In this document: one piece after another, positions 24,695-32,810 of the stretch
Layout of the letters: the number at the start of each line of letters is the position of its first letter
Numbering within the stretch: position 1 is the stretch's first letter
Assembly (NCBI GenBank): GCA_964389525.1
Contig: CAYMEX010000023.1
Location: forward strand, 1-38,395
Length of the DNA stretch: 38,395 nucleotides
Direction: 5' to 3'
Origin: JAFLTL01 sp964389525
Lineage (GTDB): Bacteria > Bacteroidota > Bacteroidia > Bacteroidales > Muribaculaceae
Notes under the pieces: model-generated
Seen by the model: only the letters and a program-made list of their open reading frames with translations
Database searches by the model: none
What the model was told of the DNA's origin: nothing
Program-made: the position numbers and the translations under genes

Positions 24695-24726
24695 CAAAGA
24701 TAGATTACTTTTTTATTCTATCCAAA
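24695..24726 (-). promoter_or_regulatory. Promoter of tRNA-Asp copy 2
   Basis: TTTG (24723-24726), a 20-bp spacer and TATCTTTG (24695-24702) on the minus strand, as in copy 1. Confidence 0.8.
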
Positions 24727-24821
24727 TAATTCCGCAACTTTTTTCTAAATTTCAATAAAAAGACCGAGAAACTGCCTGACACTCCGCCATGTAGACAAAG
24801 CACACATCCATCATCTCTCTG

Positions 24822-26705
24822 CTACGACAGGCGTTTGTCTATCTCGTCAAACGGTATGGTGAGGATTATCTTCTTGCCGTCGGGGGTGTACTGAGGATCA
24901 CACAGAGCGAATAGCGAAGCAAGCAGATGTTCGGTCTCCTCTATCGAAAGAACCTGGCCATGACCGATTGCCGAGCAGCGGGCAAGCGACAGTGCGAGGA
25001 TCTGCGTCAGGCTTTCGGCCGTCACGTCATCACCTCCGGCCGTGCCGTCGACAACCTGCTGGAGCATGTCGGTCAGTGCCTCGCTGCCGTCGGCCTCTTT
25101 AAGCACCGACGGTATTCCCTCTATCTCCCAAAGGCCGTTGCCGCATGACTTCAGCCTGAACCCTATCGACTCGACACTGTCGATGATGCTGTCAAGTATT
25201 ATAGAACGCGAGGCGTCGAGCTCGACCGACGCGGGGAACATGAGTGTCTGCGTCGGGAAACCGCCGTCCGATATACGGCTCAGATATTCTTCGTAAAGCA
25301 CTTTAAGGTGGGCCCGGTGCTGGTCGACGATCGTCAGCCCCTCGCGGGTGTAGGACACCAGATATTTGCCACCGGCCTGCAGGTTGGCCATAGAGGCCAT
25401 ACCCGACTTGTCATTTATTCCGTCGAGCTCAAGCTGCGGCACGATATCGCTCTTCAGCACCGCCTCATCATCATCCATCAGATCGGCATAACCCTCTGAC
25501 GGGGCGGCATACAGCGTATCCCAGCCCTTGGTCTCTCGCATATCAGAGTCGCGCATCCAGGCATAATCGCCCGAACGGCCTACCGACGATGACTCGCGGA
25601 ACGGATTGTAGGACGACGCACCGGCTCCGGCCGAAGGGGCGCTCACATGGTGTCCAGTACCCATGGCCGGTATCTCCGGACTGTCGGCAAGGTTAAACTC
25701 CAGAGCCGGACCGATATTGAAACGCCCGAGAGCCTCCTTGATCGCTGCGACGAGAATCTGCCATATTTGCTGCTCGTTCTCAAACTTGATCTCGTTTTTG
25801 GTCGGATGGATATTCACATCAATCGTGGCCGGATCGACCTCAAACGCGAGGAAGTAATTGGGCTGCACTTCGGTCGTGATCAGCGGTTCGTAGCATGTCA
25901 TCACCGCCTTGTGGAAATAGGGGTGGCGCATGTTGCGGCCGTTGACAAAGAAATATTGCAGCGCGTTGCGCTTGCGGGCGTTGGACGGATGCCCGATAAA
26001 GCCCGAGATCTTCACGATACTCGTCGAGGTCTCCACCGGTATGAGCTGGTTTTCGACCTGACGCCCGAAAAGATCGCCGATACGCTGCTTCAAAGGCACC
26101 TTGCCGAGACGGTGCAGCAGGCTGTCGTTATGAGTCAGCGACAGCTCCACGTCGGGGTTGACCAGGGCAAGACGCTCGAACTCATGCACGATATTGCTCA
26201 GCTCGACAGAGTCTTTTTTCAGGAATTTGCGGCGCGCAGGCACATTGTAAAACAGATTTTTCACCATCATGTTTGTGCCCGGAGCGCACACCTCGGGAGT
26301 CTGCGACTCAACCCGCGACCCGGCTATGGCGAGGCGCGTGCCGAGGCTCTCGCCGTGCAGCATCGTGCGCACATCGAGCTGGGCGATAGCCGCTATCGAG
26401 GCCAGAGCCTCGCCGCGAAATCCCATCGTGCGGAGTCCGAAAAGATCCGACGCTTCCTTGATCTTCGATGTGCTGTGACGCTCAAACGCCAGTCGCGCAT
26501 CGGTCGCCGACATGCCTGTGCCGTTGTCGATGACCTGTATCAGTGTGCGTCCCGCATCTTTCAGTACGATGTCGATGGTGGTGGCTCCGGCATCGACCGC
26601 ATTTTCCACAAGTTCCTTTACCACCGATGCCGGGCGCTGTATCACCTCGCCGGCAGCGATCTGGTTTGCCACTGAGTCGGGAAGAAGTCGGATTATATCG
26701 CTCAT
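24822..26705 (-). CDS. mutL: DNA mismatch repair protein MutL
   Basis: MutL couples MutS mismatch recognition to strand removal. The ATG at 26705 gives MSDIIRLLPDSVANQIAAGE, the canonical start; an upstream extension is not needed. The GHKL ATPase motifs are intact: ELVENAVDAGA (31-41), DNGTGM (60-65) and GFRGEAL (95-101), followed by the transducer domain with GRNMRHPY and the lysine-bearing HPTKNEIKFEN. A variable linker (about 380-430) leads to the C-terminal dimerisation domain. It has DQHRAHLKVLYEEYL, resembling the DQHA-x2-E-x4-E endonuclease motif but lacking the first Glu, as I recall for Bacteroidetes relatives. Length is 627 residues, normal for the family. A -7 box lies about 60 bases upstream. 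Confidence 0.97.
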   Translation of the reverse strand: MSDIIRLLPDSVANQIAAGEVIQRPASVVKELVENAVDAGATTIDIVLKDAGRTLIQVIDNGTGMSATDARLAFERHSTSKIKEASDLFGLRTMGFRGEALASIAAIAQLDVRTMLHGESLGTRLAIAGSRVESQTPEVCAPGTNMMVKNLFYNVPARRKFLKKDSVELSNIVHEFERLALVNPDVELSLTHNDSLLHRLGKVPLKQRIGDLFGRQVENQLIPVETSTSIVKISGFIGHPSNARKRNALQYFFVNGRNMRHPYFHKAVMTCYEPLITTEVQPNYFLAFEVDPATIDVNIHPTKNEIKFENEQQIWQILVAAIKEALGRFNIGPALEFNLADSPEIPAMGTGHHVSAPSAGAGASSYNPFRESSSVGRSGDYAWMRDSDMRETKGWDTLYAAPSEGYADLMDDDEAVLKSDIVPQLELDGINDKSGMASMANLQAGGKYLVSYTREGLTIVDQHRAHLKVLYEEYLSRISDGGFPTQTLMFPASVELDASRSIILDSIIDSVESIGFRLKSCGNGLWEIEGIPSVLKEADGSEALTDMLQQVVDGTAGGDDVTAESLTQILALSLARCSAIGHGQVLSIEETEHLLASLFALCDPQYTPDGKKIILTIPFDEIDKRLS

Positions 26706-26765
26706 GCTTATTGTGTTGAGATCAGTTGACGAGAGAATGGAGAGAAAAGTCTGTCTCTTCGGGTG

Positions 26766-26773
26766 CAAATGTA
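26766..26773 (-). promoter_or_regulatory. -7 box of mutL
   Basis: The minus strand reads TACATTTGC, a TAnnTTTG match, 61 bases upstream of the mutL ATG. No -33 TTTG is visible. Confidence 0.5.
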
Positions 26774-26836
26774 CACTCTTTTGCACGTAATAGGCATAGC
26801 CTGCCGCCCCTACATATTTACAGATTGCCGCAGTTA

Positions 26837-27586
26837 TCAACACCACAGGCGGTTTGCCTCGGCATAACTCTCTGGTTTCCCGGCGTCAATCCACCTGCAT
26901 GACTCCGGCTGACGCCACGACATTATATTCAGCCGTGAGCACATGGCTATATAGAACGGCGTTATCGAGAACACACTCCCCACGGCCTCACAGGCATACT
27001 CATGCAGCAGCTCGAAAACCCGCTGCCCGACGATATGCACTCCGCCGAACGCAAGCCTTTCGAGCGACTGCACATCCGATATGCCGGCCGGACGCGTCTC
27101 GCCGGTCTTCTCGTTGATCCATCCGCGCATTCTGCCATCGGCGTCAAACAGCAGTTTGCGCACCGTCGTGCGGTCGGCTGTGAGCAGCGTCACGTCGGCA
27201 CCCGATGCGTCATGTGCCTCAAGCATCTCGCCAAGATCTATATCGGTGATGATGTCGGCATTGTATAGTATCACCCTGTCGCTGCCGGCAAGCAGATGAC
27301 GGGCGGCAAGCAGTCCGCCACCCGTGTCGAGCAGACACGCACGCTCGTCCGACACGACGATCTCGACTCCGAGTCTTCCGGCATTCTCCCCGATCCACCT
27401 CTCGAGCATGTCGGCATGAGAGTGCACGTTCACCACGATTCTGTCAACACCGGCCGTGTCGCGGAGCCGCTTTATCGCATGCTCTATCATAGGGATGCCG
27501 GCAACAGGCAGCAACGCCTTGGGGCAATCGTCGGTGAGCGGCGCGAGACGGCTTCCGAGCCCGGCCGCAAATATCATCGCATTCAT
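26837..27586 (-). CDS. MurU-like sugar-1-phosphate nucleotidyltransferase
   Basis: A 249-residue nucleotidyltransferase with the signature MIFAAGLGSRLAPLTDDCPK (residues 4-23: G-x-G-x-R, then P-L-T and the catalytic PK). VILYNADIITDID supplies the metal-binding Asp. The family uses NTP to activate sugar-1-phosphates. The start at 27586 gives MNAMIFAAG and overlaps the stop of the kinase gene upstream (ATGA), so the two are translationally coupled. A coupled anomeric kinase plus uridylyltransferase matches AmgK-MurU, which turns recycled MurNAc into UDP-MurNAc. Heptose, mannose or other sugar-1-P activation is the alternative. Confidence 0.88.
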   Translation of the reverse strand: MNAMIFAAGLGSRLAPLTDDCPKALLPVAGIPMIEHAIKRLRDTAGVDRIVVNVHSHADMLERWIGENAGRLGVEIVVSDERACLLDTGGGLLAARHLLAGSDRVILYNADIITDIDLGEMLEAHDASGADVTLLTADRTTVRKLLFDADGRMRGWINEKTGETRPAGISDVQSLERLAFGGVHIVGQRVFELLHEYACEAVGSVFSITPFYIAMCSRLNIMSWRQPESCRWIDAGKPESYAEANRLWC

Positions 27587-29031
27587 TTTGCCGGCAGAAA
27601 TGCTGTTATGCCGCGCTCGCGGTGGCATAGTTCGACCTCAACCCCAAGTTCACGATTGATACGCTCCGCCATATGCTGCGCCGCATAGACCGAACGGTGC
27701 CGGCCGCCCGTGCAGCCGAACGCCACACTCAGATCAGTGAACCCGCGCTTCTGATATTTCCTTATGCTCGCCGACACAAGCGCATAGGCATTGTCAAGAA
27801 ACTTCGCCATCTCGTCGGTCGACTCGATGAACTCTATGACAGGAGCGTCGAGACCGGTCAGCGGCTTGTAGCGGTCGTATTTGCCGGGATTGGTGACGGC
27901 GCGGCAGTCAAACACAAATCCGCCTCCATTGCCCGAAAGATCCTCAGGATAGCCCACACGATATGAAAAGCTGGCGACCTTCACACGCAGCGTCGTCCGC
28001 TGCTGCGGCTGCTGTGCGCGTTTTTTTGCAATCACTTCCCCGAGCACCTCGCGCAGATATGGCAGGTGACCGAAATCATGTTCCGCAAGGAGTTCCGCAA
28101 GATTTCCGAGCGCCGGATCTATGCTGCGCAGGAAGTGTGGCTTGCGCTCCACAAAGCCTCTGAAACCATATGCTCCGAGCACCTGCAGCGTGCGGAAGAG
28201 TATGAAATCTGGCAGATACTGCCTGATCGCCTTACCGTCGCATCCGGCTCTCCTTTTCAGCTCATCGAAATATATGTCGAGCAGATGCGACCGCAGTCCG
28301 GCAGGATAGGCGGCTCTGGCCTGCCATAGAAACGAGACTATGTCGTAGAGACACGGCCCGCGGCGCCCGCCCTGAAAGTCGATGAAGCAGGGACGCCCGT
28401 CATGCACCATGACGTTGCGCGACTGAAAGTCGCGGTACATGAATCCCGACGGGACTCCGGCCGAAAGTATCACATCGGCCAGCGTGTCGAAATCGGCCTC
28501 CAAACGTATCTCGTCGATCTCGCCGGCAGCCGCCTTCAGATAACAGTATTTGAAGTAATACAGATCCCACATGACCTGACGGCGGTCCATCACCGGCGAC
28601 GGATAGCATTTGCCGAAGTCCATGTCGGCGGCGCCGGCAAACTGCAGCGCGGCCAGAGACCTGACCGTGTTTTCAAGCAACGCGACATCGCCGGCACTCC
28701 ACTCACCGGCAGCGCGCGAGGCGGCGAGTGCGTCAAAGAGCGACACATCGCCGAAATCAGACTGCAGATAAACCATGCCGTCACCGGCTACGGCAAGAAC
28801 CTGCGGCACATCCAGTCCGTGACGGCAGAAATGCTGCGACAGAGCCATAAACGCCTCATTCTCTTTCAACGACGTACCGATTGTGGCTATCACACTGCGG
28901 CCGTCGCCATATCGTGCACGGTAATACCTGCGCGACGATCCCGCACCCGGCAGCTTCACAATCTCGGCCGGAGCCTCACCGCCATGCTTCACGCACAGGT
29001 CATTTATTATACTGATATCCCTATTTTCCAT
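27583..29031 (-). CDS. AmgK-like sugar kinase fused to a RapZ C-terminal domain
   Basis: A 482-residue two-domain protein. Residues about 1-330 are an aminoglycoside-phosphotransferase-fold kinase with the catalytic loop MYRDFQSRNVMVHDG (Asp201, Asn206) and metal-binding CFIDFQGG (Asp218), as in AmgK, the anomeric MurNAc/GlcNAc kinase. Residues about 345-480 match the C-terminal domain of RapZ: SFSYRVGYP, VFDCRAVTNPGKY, KPLTGLDAPV, then AFGCTGGRHRSVYAAQ and CHRERG. In E. coli that domain binds glucosamine-6-phosphate and the GlmZ RNA; here the RapZ P-loop N-domain is absent. It is coupled to the MurU-like gene. The likely role is cell-wall amino-sugar recycling with built-in metabolite or RNA sensing (inference). 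Confidence 0.87.
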   Translation of the reverse strand: MENRDISIINDLCVKHGGEAPAEIVKLPGAGSSRRYYRARYGDGRSVIATIGTSLKENEAFMALSQHFCRHGLDVPQVLAVAGDGMVYLQSDFGDVSLFDALAASRAAGEWSAGDVALLENTVRSLAALQFAGAADMDFGKCYPSPVMDRRQVMWDLYYFKYCYLKAAAGEIDEIRLEADFDTLADVILSAGVPSGFMYRDFQSRNVMVHDGRPCFIDFQGGRRGPCLYDIVSFLWQARAAYPAGLRSHLLDIYFDELKRRAGCDGKAIRQYLPDFILFRTLQVLGAYGFRGFVERKPHFLRSIDPALGNLAELLAEHDFGHLPYLREVLGEVIAKKRAQQPQQRTTLRVKVASFSYRVGYPEDLSGNGGGFVFDCRAVTNPGKYDRYKPLTGLDAPVIEFIESTDEMAKFLDNAYALVSASIRKYQKRGFTDLSVAFGCTGGRHRSVYAAQHMAERINRELGVEVELCHRERGITAFLPAK

Positions 29032-29047
29032 CTTGAAATGCTTTCCG

Positions 29048-29074
29048 CAAAAATACAAAAAACTCCGCGTGGAG
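29048..29074 (-). promoter_or_regulatory. Kinase-gene -7 box overlapping a possible terminator of the two-component operon
   Basis: On the minus strand, TATTTTTG (29048-29055) fits the -7 consensus 17 bases before the kinase ATG. Just before it, the small stem CTCC-ACGC-GGAG (29063-29074) followed by six Ts (29057-29062) could terminate the regulator operon. The stem is only 4 bp, so the terminator call is weak. Confidence 0.4.
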
Positions 29075-29082
29075 CGACCCGC

Positions 29083-29763
29083 TCAATGCGTCGTGAGCCG
29101 GTAGCCCACCGACCGCACGTTGAGTATGTCGAGGCTCCGCGACCCCGAGAGATACTTCCTCAGTTTGTGGATAAACCCGTGCAGACGGTTGTAGTTGCCG
29201 AAATCATCGTTATGCCACACGCCCATCATTATGGTCTCCGCGTCGACAACCTGATTGGGATGCGTGAAAAGCATCTGCAGTATCGTGGTCTCGATATGCG
29301 ACAGCCCGGTCACTTCATCCCCGACCGTAAGCTGCTGGCGCACCACATCGAGCCGGCAGTCGGCAAGCTCTATCGTCTCGTCGGCCACAGGCCGGCGACG
29401 GCTTCGCCCGAGAAGCGCCCTGACTCTCACGATCAGTTCGACAAGCTGAAACGGCTTGCGCAGATAGTCATCGCCGCCGGTCTCAAATCCACGCACGAGA
29501 TCGTCGACCGATGTCCGCGCCGTGAGAAACAGCACCGGCAGACGCGGGTCGGTCAGCCGCAGGCGGCGCACCATCTCGTAGCCGCTCATGCGCGGCATCA
29601 TCACATCGGCTATCACGACGTCGGGACGGCAGGTCTCCACCTTCGCAAGCCCCTCTTCCCCGTCGCCCGCACACGTCACCTCAAAGCCCTCGCGTTGCAA
29701 CGAGTCGGCGACGATATAGGCGAGTGTCGCGTCGTCTTCAACCAGCAATATCCTGTTTTTCAT
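29083..29763 (-). CDS. OmpR-family response regulator
   Basis: A 226-residue DNA-binding response regulator. The receiver domain (1-118) begins MKNRILLVEDDATLAYIVAD with the acidic pair at 10-11, has the phosphoacceptor Asp53 in VVIADVMMPRMSG, and the conserved Lys in YLRKPFQL. The winged-helix effector domain (about 130-226) has FGNYNRLHGFIHKLRKYL as recognition helix region and ends RSVGYRLTTH. The ATG at 29763 shares one base with the kinase stop (TGATG), so the pair is translationally coupled. The target genes are unknown. Confidence 0.96.
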   Translation of the reverse strand: MKNRILLVEDDATLAYIVADSLQREGFEVTCAGDGEEGLAKVETCRPDVVIADVMMPRMSGYEMVRRLRLTDPRLPVLFLTARTSVDDLVRGFETGGDDYLRKPFQLVELIVRVRALLGRSRRRPVADETIELADCRLDVVRQQLTVGDEVTGLSHIETTILQMLFTHPNQVVDAETIMMGVWHNDDFGNYNRLHGFIHKLRKYLSGSRSLDILNVRSVGYRLTTH

Positions 29764-31067
29764 CACCCACGCCAAATGATTGTGAACTGCGTACCCTCTC
29801 CCTTCCGGCTCGACACATCGATGCGCCATCCCATCTGCCCGACAATCTGCCCGACGTAGTACAGTCCGAGGCCAAAGCCCTCGGTCACATATCTGTCGCC
29901 ATGCGGCACGCGATAGAATTTCTCGAAAATATGAGGCATATCCGACCGGTCTATGCCTATGCCGTCGTCGCATACCGTCAGTCGCCCGGCCGTGGCCTTG
30001 ATCTTCACGCTCACCCTCTCGCCCGAATACTTCACCGCATTGTCGAGCAGATTGACGATGACATTGCCGAGATGCACACGGTCAGCCGTCACGGTCAGAT
30101 CGGCCGGCTCCACGCTCACCGCTATCTCGACCGGCTTCACGGCCTTCAGCCTTATCTGCTCCGCGGCGTTCTCGATCAGCGGCTTCACATCAACCTCTGT
30201 CATGTCGAGATGCAGATTGCGGAAACGCGCCAGGCTCACCGAGAGTATCTTTTCTATCATATCCGCCAGATATGTGAGTCTGCCGGTGATTATGTCAAGC
30301 ATACACCTGTTACGCTCCTCGTCGGCCGGGTCATAATACCGCCGCATCGAGTCGGCGGCCGACAAAGCTACAGCCACCGGGGTCTTGAGCTCGTGTGTCA
30401 TGTTGTGGGTCAGATCATCCTTCATCTGTTCGATCGTGCGCATGCGCCTCACCGTCGCCAGCAGATACATCACCGTCAGACCAACCGACACGACAAGCAC
30501 CGCCCCCGACACCAGAAGTGCCGTCATGCCGCCGAGTATGTGGCTGTCGAGCGGACTCACATATGCCACATAAGTCGTTTCGGCCGATGGCGACAGCCTG
30601 TAGCCACAGGTCCAGAAATCGTCGGTCTTCTCGGGCCGCTGGTCGGGAGGCAATATGAATGCCTCGCGCGGATGCAGTCCGTTGCGCGCGAGCTCGCACA
30701 AAAATATGCTGTCAAGCACGTGAAAATCGGTGCGCTCGTTACCGTTGTCAAAATCAAGACCGAAGCGCAACAGTGCCGACAGCGACGTCCTGAGCGTGTC
30801 CGACGATGCTGTACTGATACCGTAACCCGACTGGCTTGCCGCGACATACGACCCGAGCCGCACGGCAGCCTCGTCGGCGCGCCCTTCGGGCGGATCCATC
30901 CTGTGTATCAGTTCGAGCACATCGGCCCTGCCGACACACTCGCTCACAGTCCGCATCACATCGGCTTTCACAGTCACGTACACATCATAAATGCACCACG
31001 ACATGATGGCCGTGGCCGCGGCTATCACAGCGACAGAGACTACCGATATAAGGCGCAACCGTTTCAT
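29763..31067 (-). CDS. Membrane sensor histidine kinase
   Basis: A 434-residue kinase. The ATG at 31067 gives MKRLRLISVVSVAVIAAA, the first transmembrane segment (about 7-28). A sensory domain of about 145 residues follows (30-177), then a second membrane segment (about 180-204). The HisKA box is DLTHNMTHELKTPVA with phospho-His225. The catalytic ATPase domain shows the N box NLLDNAVKYS, G1 CDDGIGI and G2 GFGLGLYYVGQIV. There is no HAMP-like stretch long enough to be sure of. The sensory domain matches nothing I recognise, so the signal is unknown. It is coupled to the response regulator and divergent from the DUF6624 lipoprotein gene, which could be a target. Confidence 0.95.
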   Translation of the reverse strand: MKRLRLISVVSVAVIAAATAIMSWCIYDVYVTVKADVMRTVSECVGRADVLELIHRMDPPEGRADEAAVRLGSYVAASQSGYGISTASSDTLRTSLSALLRFGLDFDNGNERTDFHVLDSIFLCELARNGLHPREAFILPPDQRPEKTDDFWTCGYRLSPSAETTYVAYVSPLDSHILGGMTALLVSGAVLVVSVGLTVMYLLATVRRMRTIEQMKDDLTHNMTHELKTPVAVALSAADSMRRYYDPADEERNRCMLDIITGRLTYLADMIEKILSVSLARFRNLHLDMTEVDVKPLIENAAEQIRLKAVKPVEIAVSVEPADLTVTADRVHLGNVIVNLLDNAVKYSGERVSVKIKATAGRLTVCDDGIGIDRSDMPHIFEKFYRVPHGDRYVTEGFGLGLYYVGQIVGQMGWRIDVSSRKGEGTQFTIIWRG

Positions 31068-31179
31068 AAGCCTAAAATTACGCAACTATTTCCACTTTTC
31101 GCCGAACTCACTAAGAATTATTAAGACTTACGAAGCCACAGCTAAGACGCCGGTCCGCCGAAATGCCATAGCTTTATTA

Positions 31180-31196
31180 AGAGCTTGTTTAATAAT
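31180..31196 (+). repeat. 17-bp motif AGAGCTTGTTTAATAAT, copy 2
   Basis: Identical to the minus strand of 7861-7877. Here it ends 11 bases before the ATG at 31208, within the 140-bp divergent promoter region shared with the two-component system. Confidence 0.5.
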
Positions 31197-31207
31197 GATT
31201 CACAAAT

Positions 31208-32788
31208 ATGCGACACCTACACCTCTGCATGCTCGCCATGCTCGTTATGTCAGCCGTTGCCGGCTGCACAGCCACCCGGCGGCTCTACTTTGCCGATGAG
31301 AACTGGCATATTAGCAGAAACTTCGGACAGATCATCAACAGCGACACGACCTACCGACTGACATTCGGCGAGCGCCTCATACCGGTCGACATGCCGGTGA
31401 TATCGTCACAGGACTCGCTGATGAAATATCCCGGGCTCGACCGATTCATAGCCGACATTCTCCACACCGCGCGACTCGACAGTGCCGAGATCTTGTTCTA
31501 TGCCCCTGAGATGACGACAATGATCGTGAGGCCCCGCCCCGAGTTGCACGGACGACAGCCATCATCCGTCTCGTCGAACATCGACGACGAGCACCCGTAC
31601 ACCATGTGGGTCTACGATGATTTCGGCGAGGACTGGATACGCAAAGACGACGAGATGTTCACCTACACCTACGTCAGGCCGCGGCAGAAACAGATACTTG
31701 TCGTAGACATCTTCACCTACGACCAAGAGACGCTGGCACAGATCTTCATCTTCCAGACCGCGACGTCGGCAACTGAGAGACTTGGCATCAGGCGTATTCT
31801 TTACAATCCGTTTTTCCGCTACGACGTGAACGACCGCAACGCCATCGAGTTCTGGTCAAGCACCGTCAACGGCCACAGGAAACTTGCGTTCGGCAACTAC
31901 CGCATCGGTCAGGAGATCAGGCGCGACCGCGCCGCGCGCCATACGGCTCTTGTAGCCGGAGCCGACTCCTGTTTTGTCGCCGGCGACTACGCGGCCGGAC
32001 TTTCGCACCTTGAGTCGGCACTGGCGTTCAACCCGCAACCCGACAGGCGCGTACTGTTCAATATCGCGTCGGCGGCCGCACATTGTGGCGACAGCATGAA
32101 AGCCATTTCATTTCTCCGGCGTCTCGCCGACGAGGACGCATCATGGTATCTGTCAGAGGAGACCATGAAAGAGTTTGATTCGCTCGGTTCACTCGACGGC
32201 TGGCCTCAGCTCAGCGACACGATAACGAGCCGCAGGGAGCGCATCGAGGCCGGCTATGACAAACCTCTGCGCCGACGGCTCAAAGCGATCGGAAAGGCCG
32301 ATCAGGAGGTGAGACACCGGTTTCTGGCGGCCTACAGGGCCACGCCACGCGACTCGGTACTGATCGACTCGCTCACACTCACGATGCACCGCATCGACAG
32401 CCTTAACCTTGCGGAAATAAAAGATATACTCGACGTCTACGGCTGGCCGGGAAAAGATCTTGTCGGCGACGCATGCTTCACGATATGGCTCGTGATACAG
32501 CACTCCGACATCGACACACAGAAAGAAGCACTGCCGATGCTGAAAGAAGGCGTGATCAGAGGCGATCTCGACAGAGTGCAGATCGCCATGCTCGAAGACC
32601 GCATACTTGTCAACAGCGGTCAGCCGCAGATCTACGGCACACAATACTGGTGGGACGAGTCCGACGGCACACGGCAGCTGCGCGTATATCCGGTCAAAGA
32701 CCCCGACAACGTCGACCTGCGGCGGAAGTCAATCGGGCTCGATCCGCTCGACGAGACATACGGGCGCATCCGCGCCATGAACCGCTGA
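31208..32788 (+). CDS. DUF6624-domain lipoprotein with TPR-like middle region
   Basis: A 526-residue lipoprotein (MRHLHLCMLAMLVMSAVAGC, Cys20). Residues about 21-215 are an uncharacterised beta-rich region. A TPR-like helical segment follows (about 225-300, DYAAGLSHLESALAFNPQPD). The last 180 residues match the DUF6624 pattern: LNLAEIKDILDVYGWPGKDLV, then CFTIWLVIQHSD, LPMLKEGVIRGDL, IAMLEDRILVNSGQPQIYGTQ. The function of DUF6624 is unknown, and it often occurs on lipoproteins or periplasmic proteins of Bacteroidetes. The gene is divergent from the sensor kinase and convergent with the MFS gene. Confidence 0.85.
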   Translation: MRHLHLCMLAMLVMSAVAGCTATRRLYFADENWHISRNFGQIINSDTTYRLTFGERLIPVDMPVISSQDSLMKYPGLDRFIADILHTARLDSAEILFYAPEMTTMIVRPRPELHGRQPSSVSSNIDDEHPYTMWVYDDFGEDWIRKDDEMFTYTYVRPRQKQILVVDIFTYDQETLAQIFIFQTATSATERLGIRRILYNPFFRYDVNDRNAIEFWSSTVNGHRKLAFGNYRIGQEIRRDRAARHTALVAGADSCFVAGDYAAGLSHLESALAFNPQPDRRVLFNIASAAAHCGDSMKAISFLRRLADEDASWYLSEETMKEFDSLGSLDGWPQLSDTITSRRERIEAGYDKPLRRRLKAIGKADQEVRHRFLAAYRATPRDSVLIDSLTLTMHRIDSLNLAEIKDILDVYGWPGKDLVGDACFTIWLVIQHSDIDTQKEALPMLKEGVIRGDLDRVQIAMLEDRILVNSGQPQIYGTQYWWDESDGTRQLRVYPVKDPDNVDLRRKSIGLDPLDETYGRIRAMNR

Positions 32789-32810
32789 CGACCCGACGCG
32801 TGGTCAGCGG
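32782..32810. terminator. Hairpin spanning both stop codons of the convergent genes
   Basis: CCGCTGAC (32782-32789) and GTCAGCGG (32803-32810) form a perfect 8-bp stem containing the TGA of the lipoprotein gene in one arm and the TGA of the MFS gene in the other. There is no T-run on either side, so termination is possible but not typical. Confidence 0.4.

Larger units (their letters stand above)
24473..24729 (-). repeat. tRNA-Asp duplication unit, copy 2
   Basis: Near-identical to 23956-24213. The two units are separated by about 260 bp of unrelated sequence with no recognisable gene, which contains an isolated plus-strand TATATTTG box at 24390-24397 without a -33 partner. Confidence 0.92.

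Noticed and set aside
25647..26675. 342-codon plus-strand frame over mutL
   Set aside because: Antisense shadow of an intact mutL with all ATPase motifs.
28402..31124. Two very long plus-strand frames (485 and 466 codons) over the kinase-RapZ and two-component genes
   Set aside because: They are antisense shadows of GC-rich genes whose minus-strand products have complete, recognisable domains; the shadows are rich in Arg, His and Gln and match nothing.
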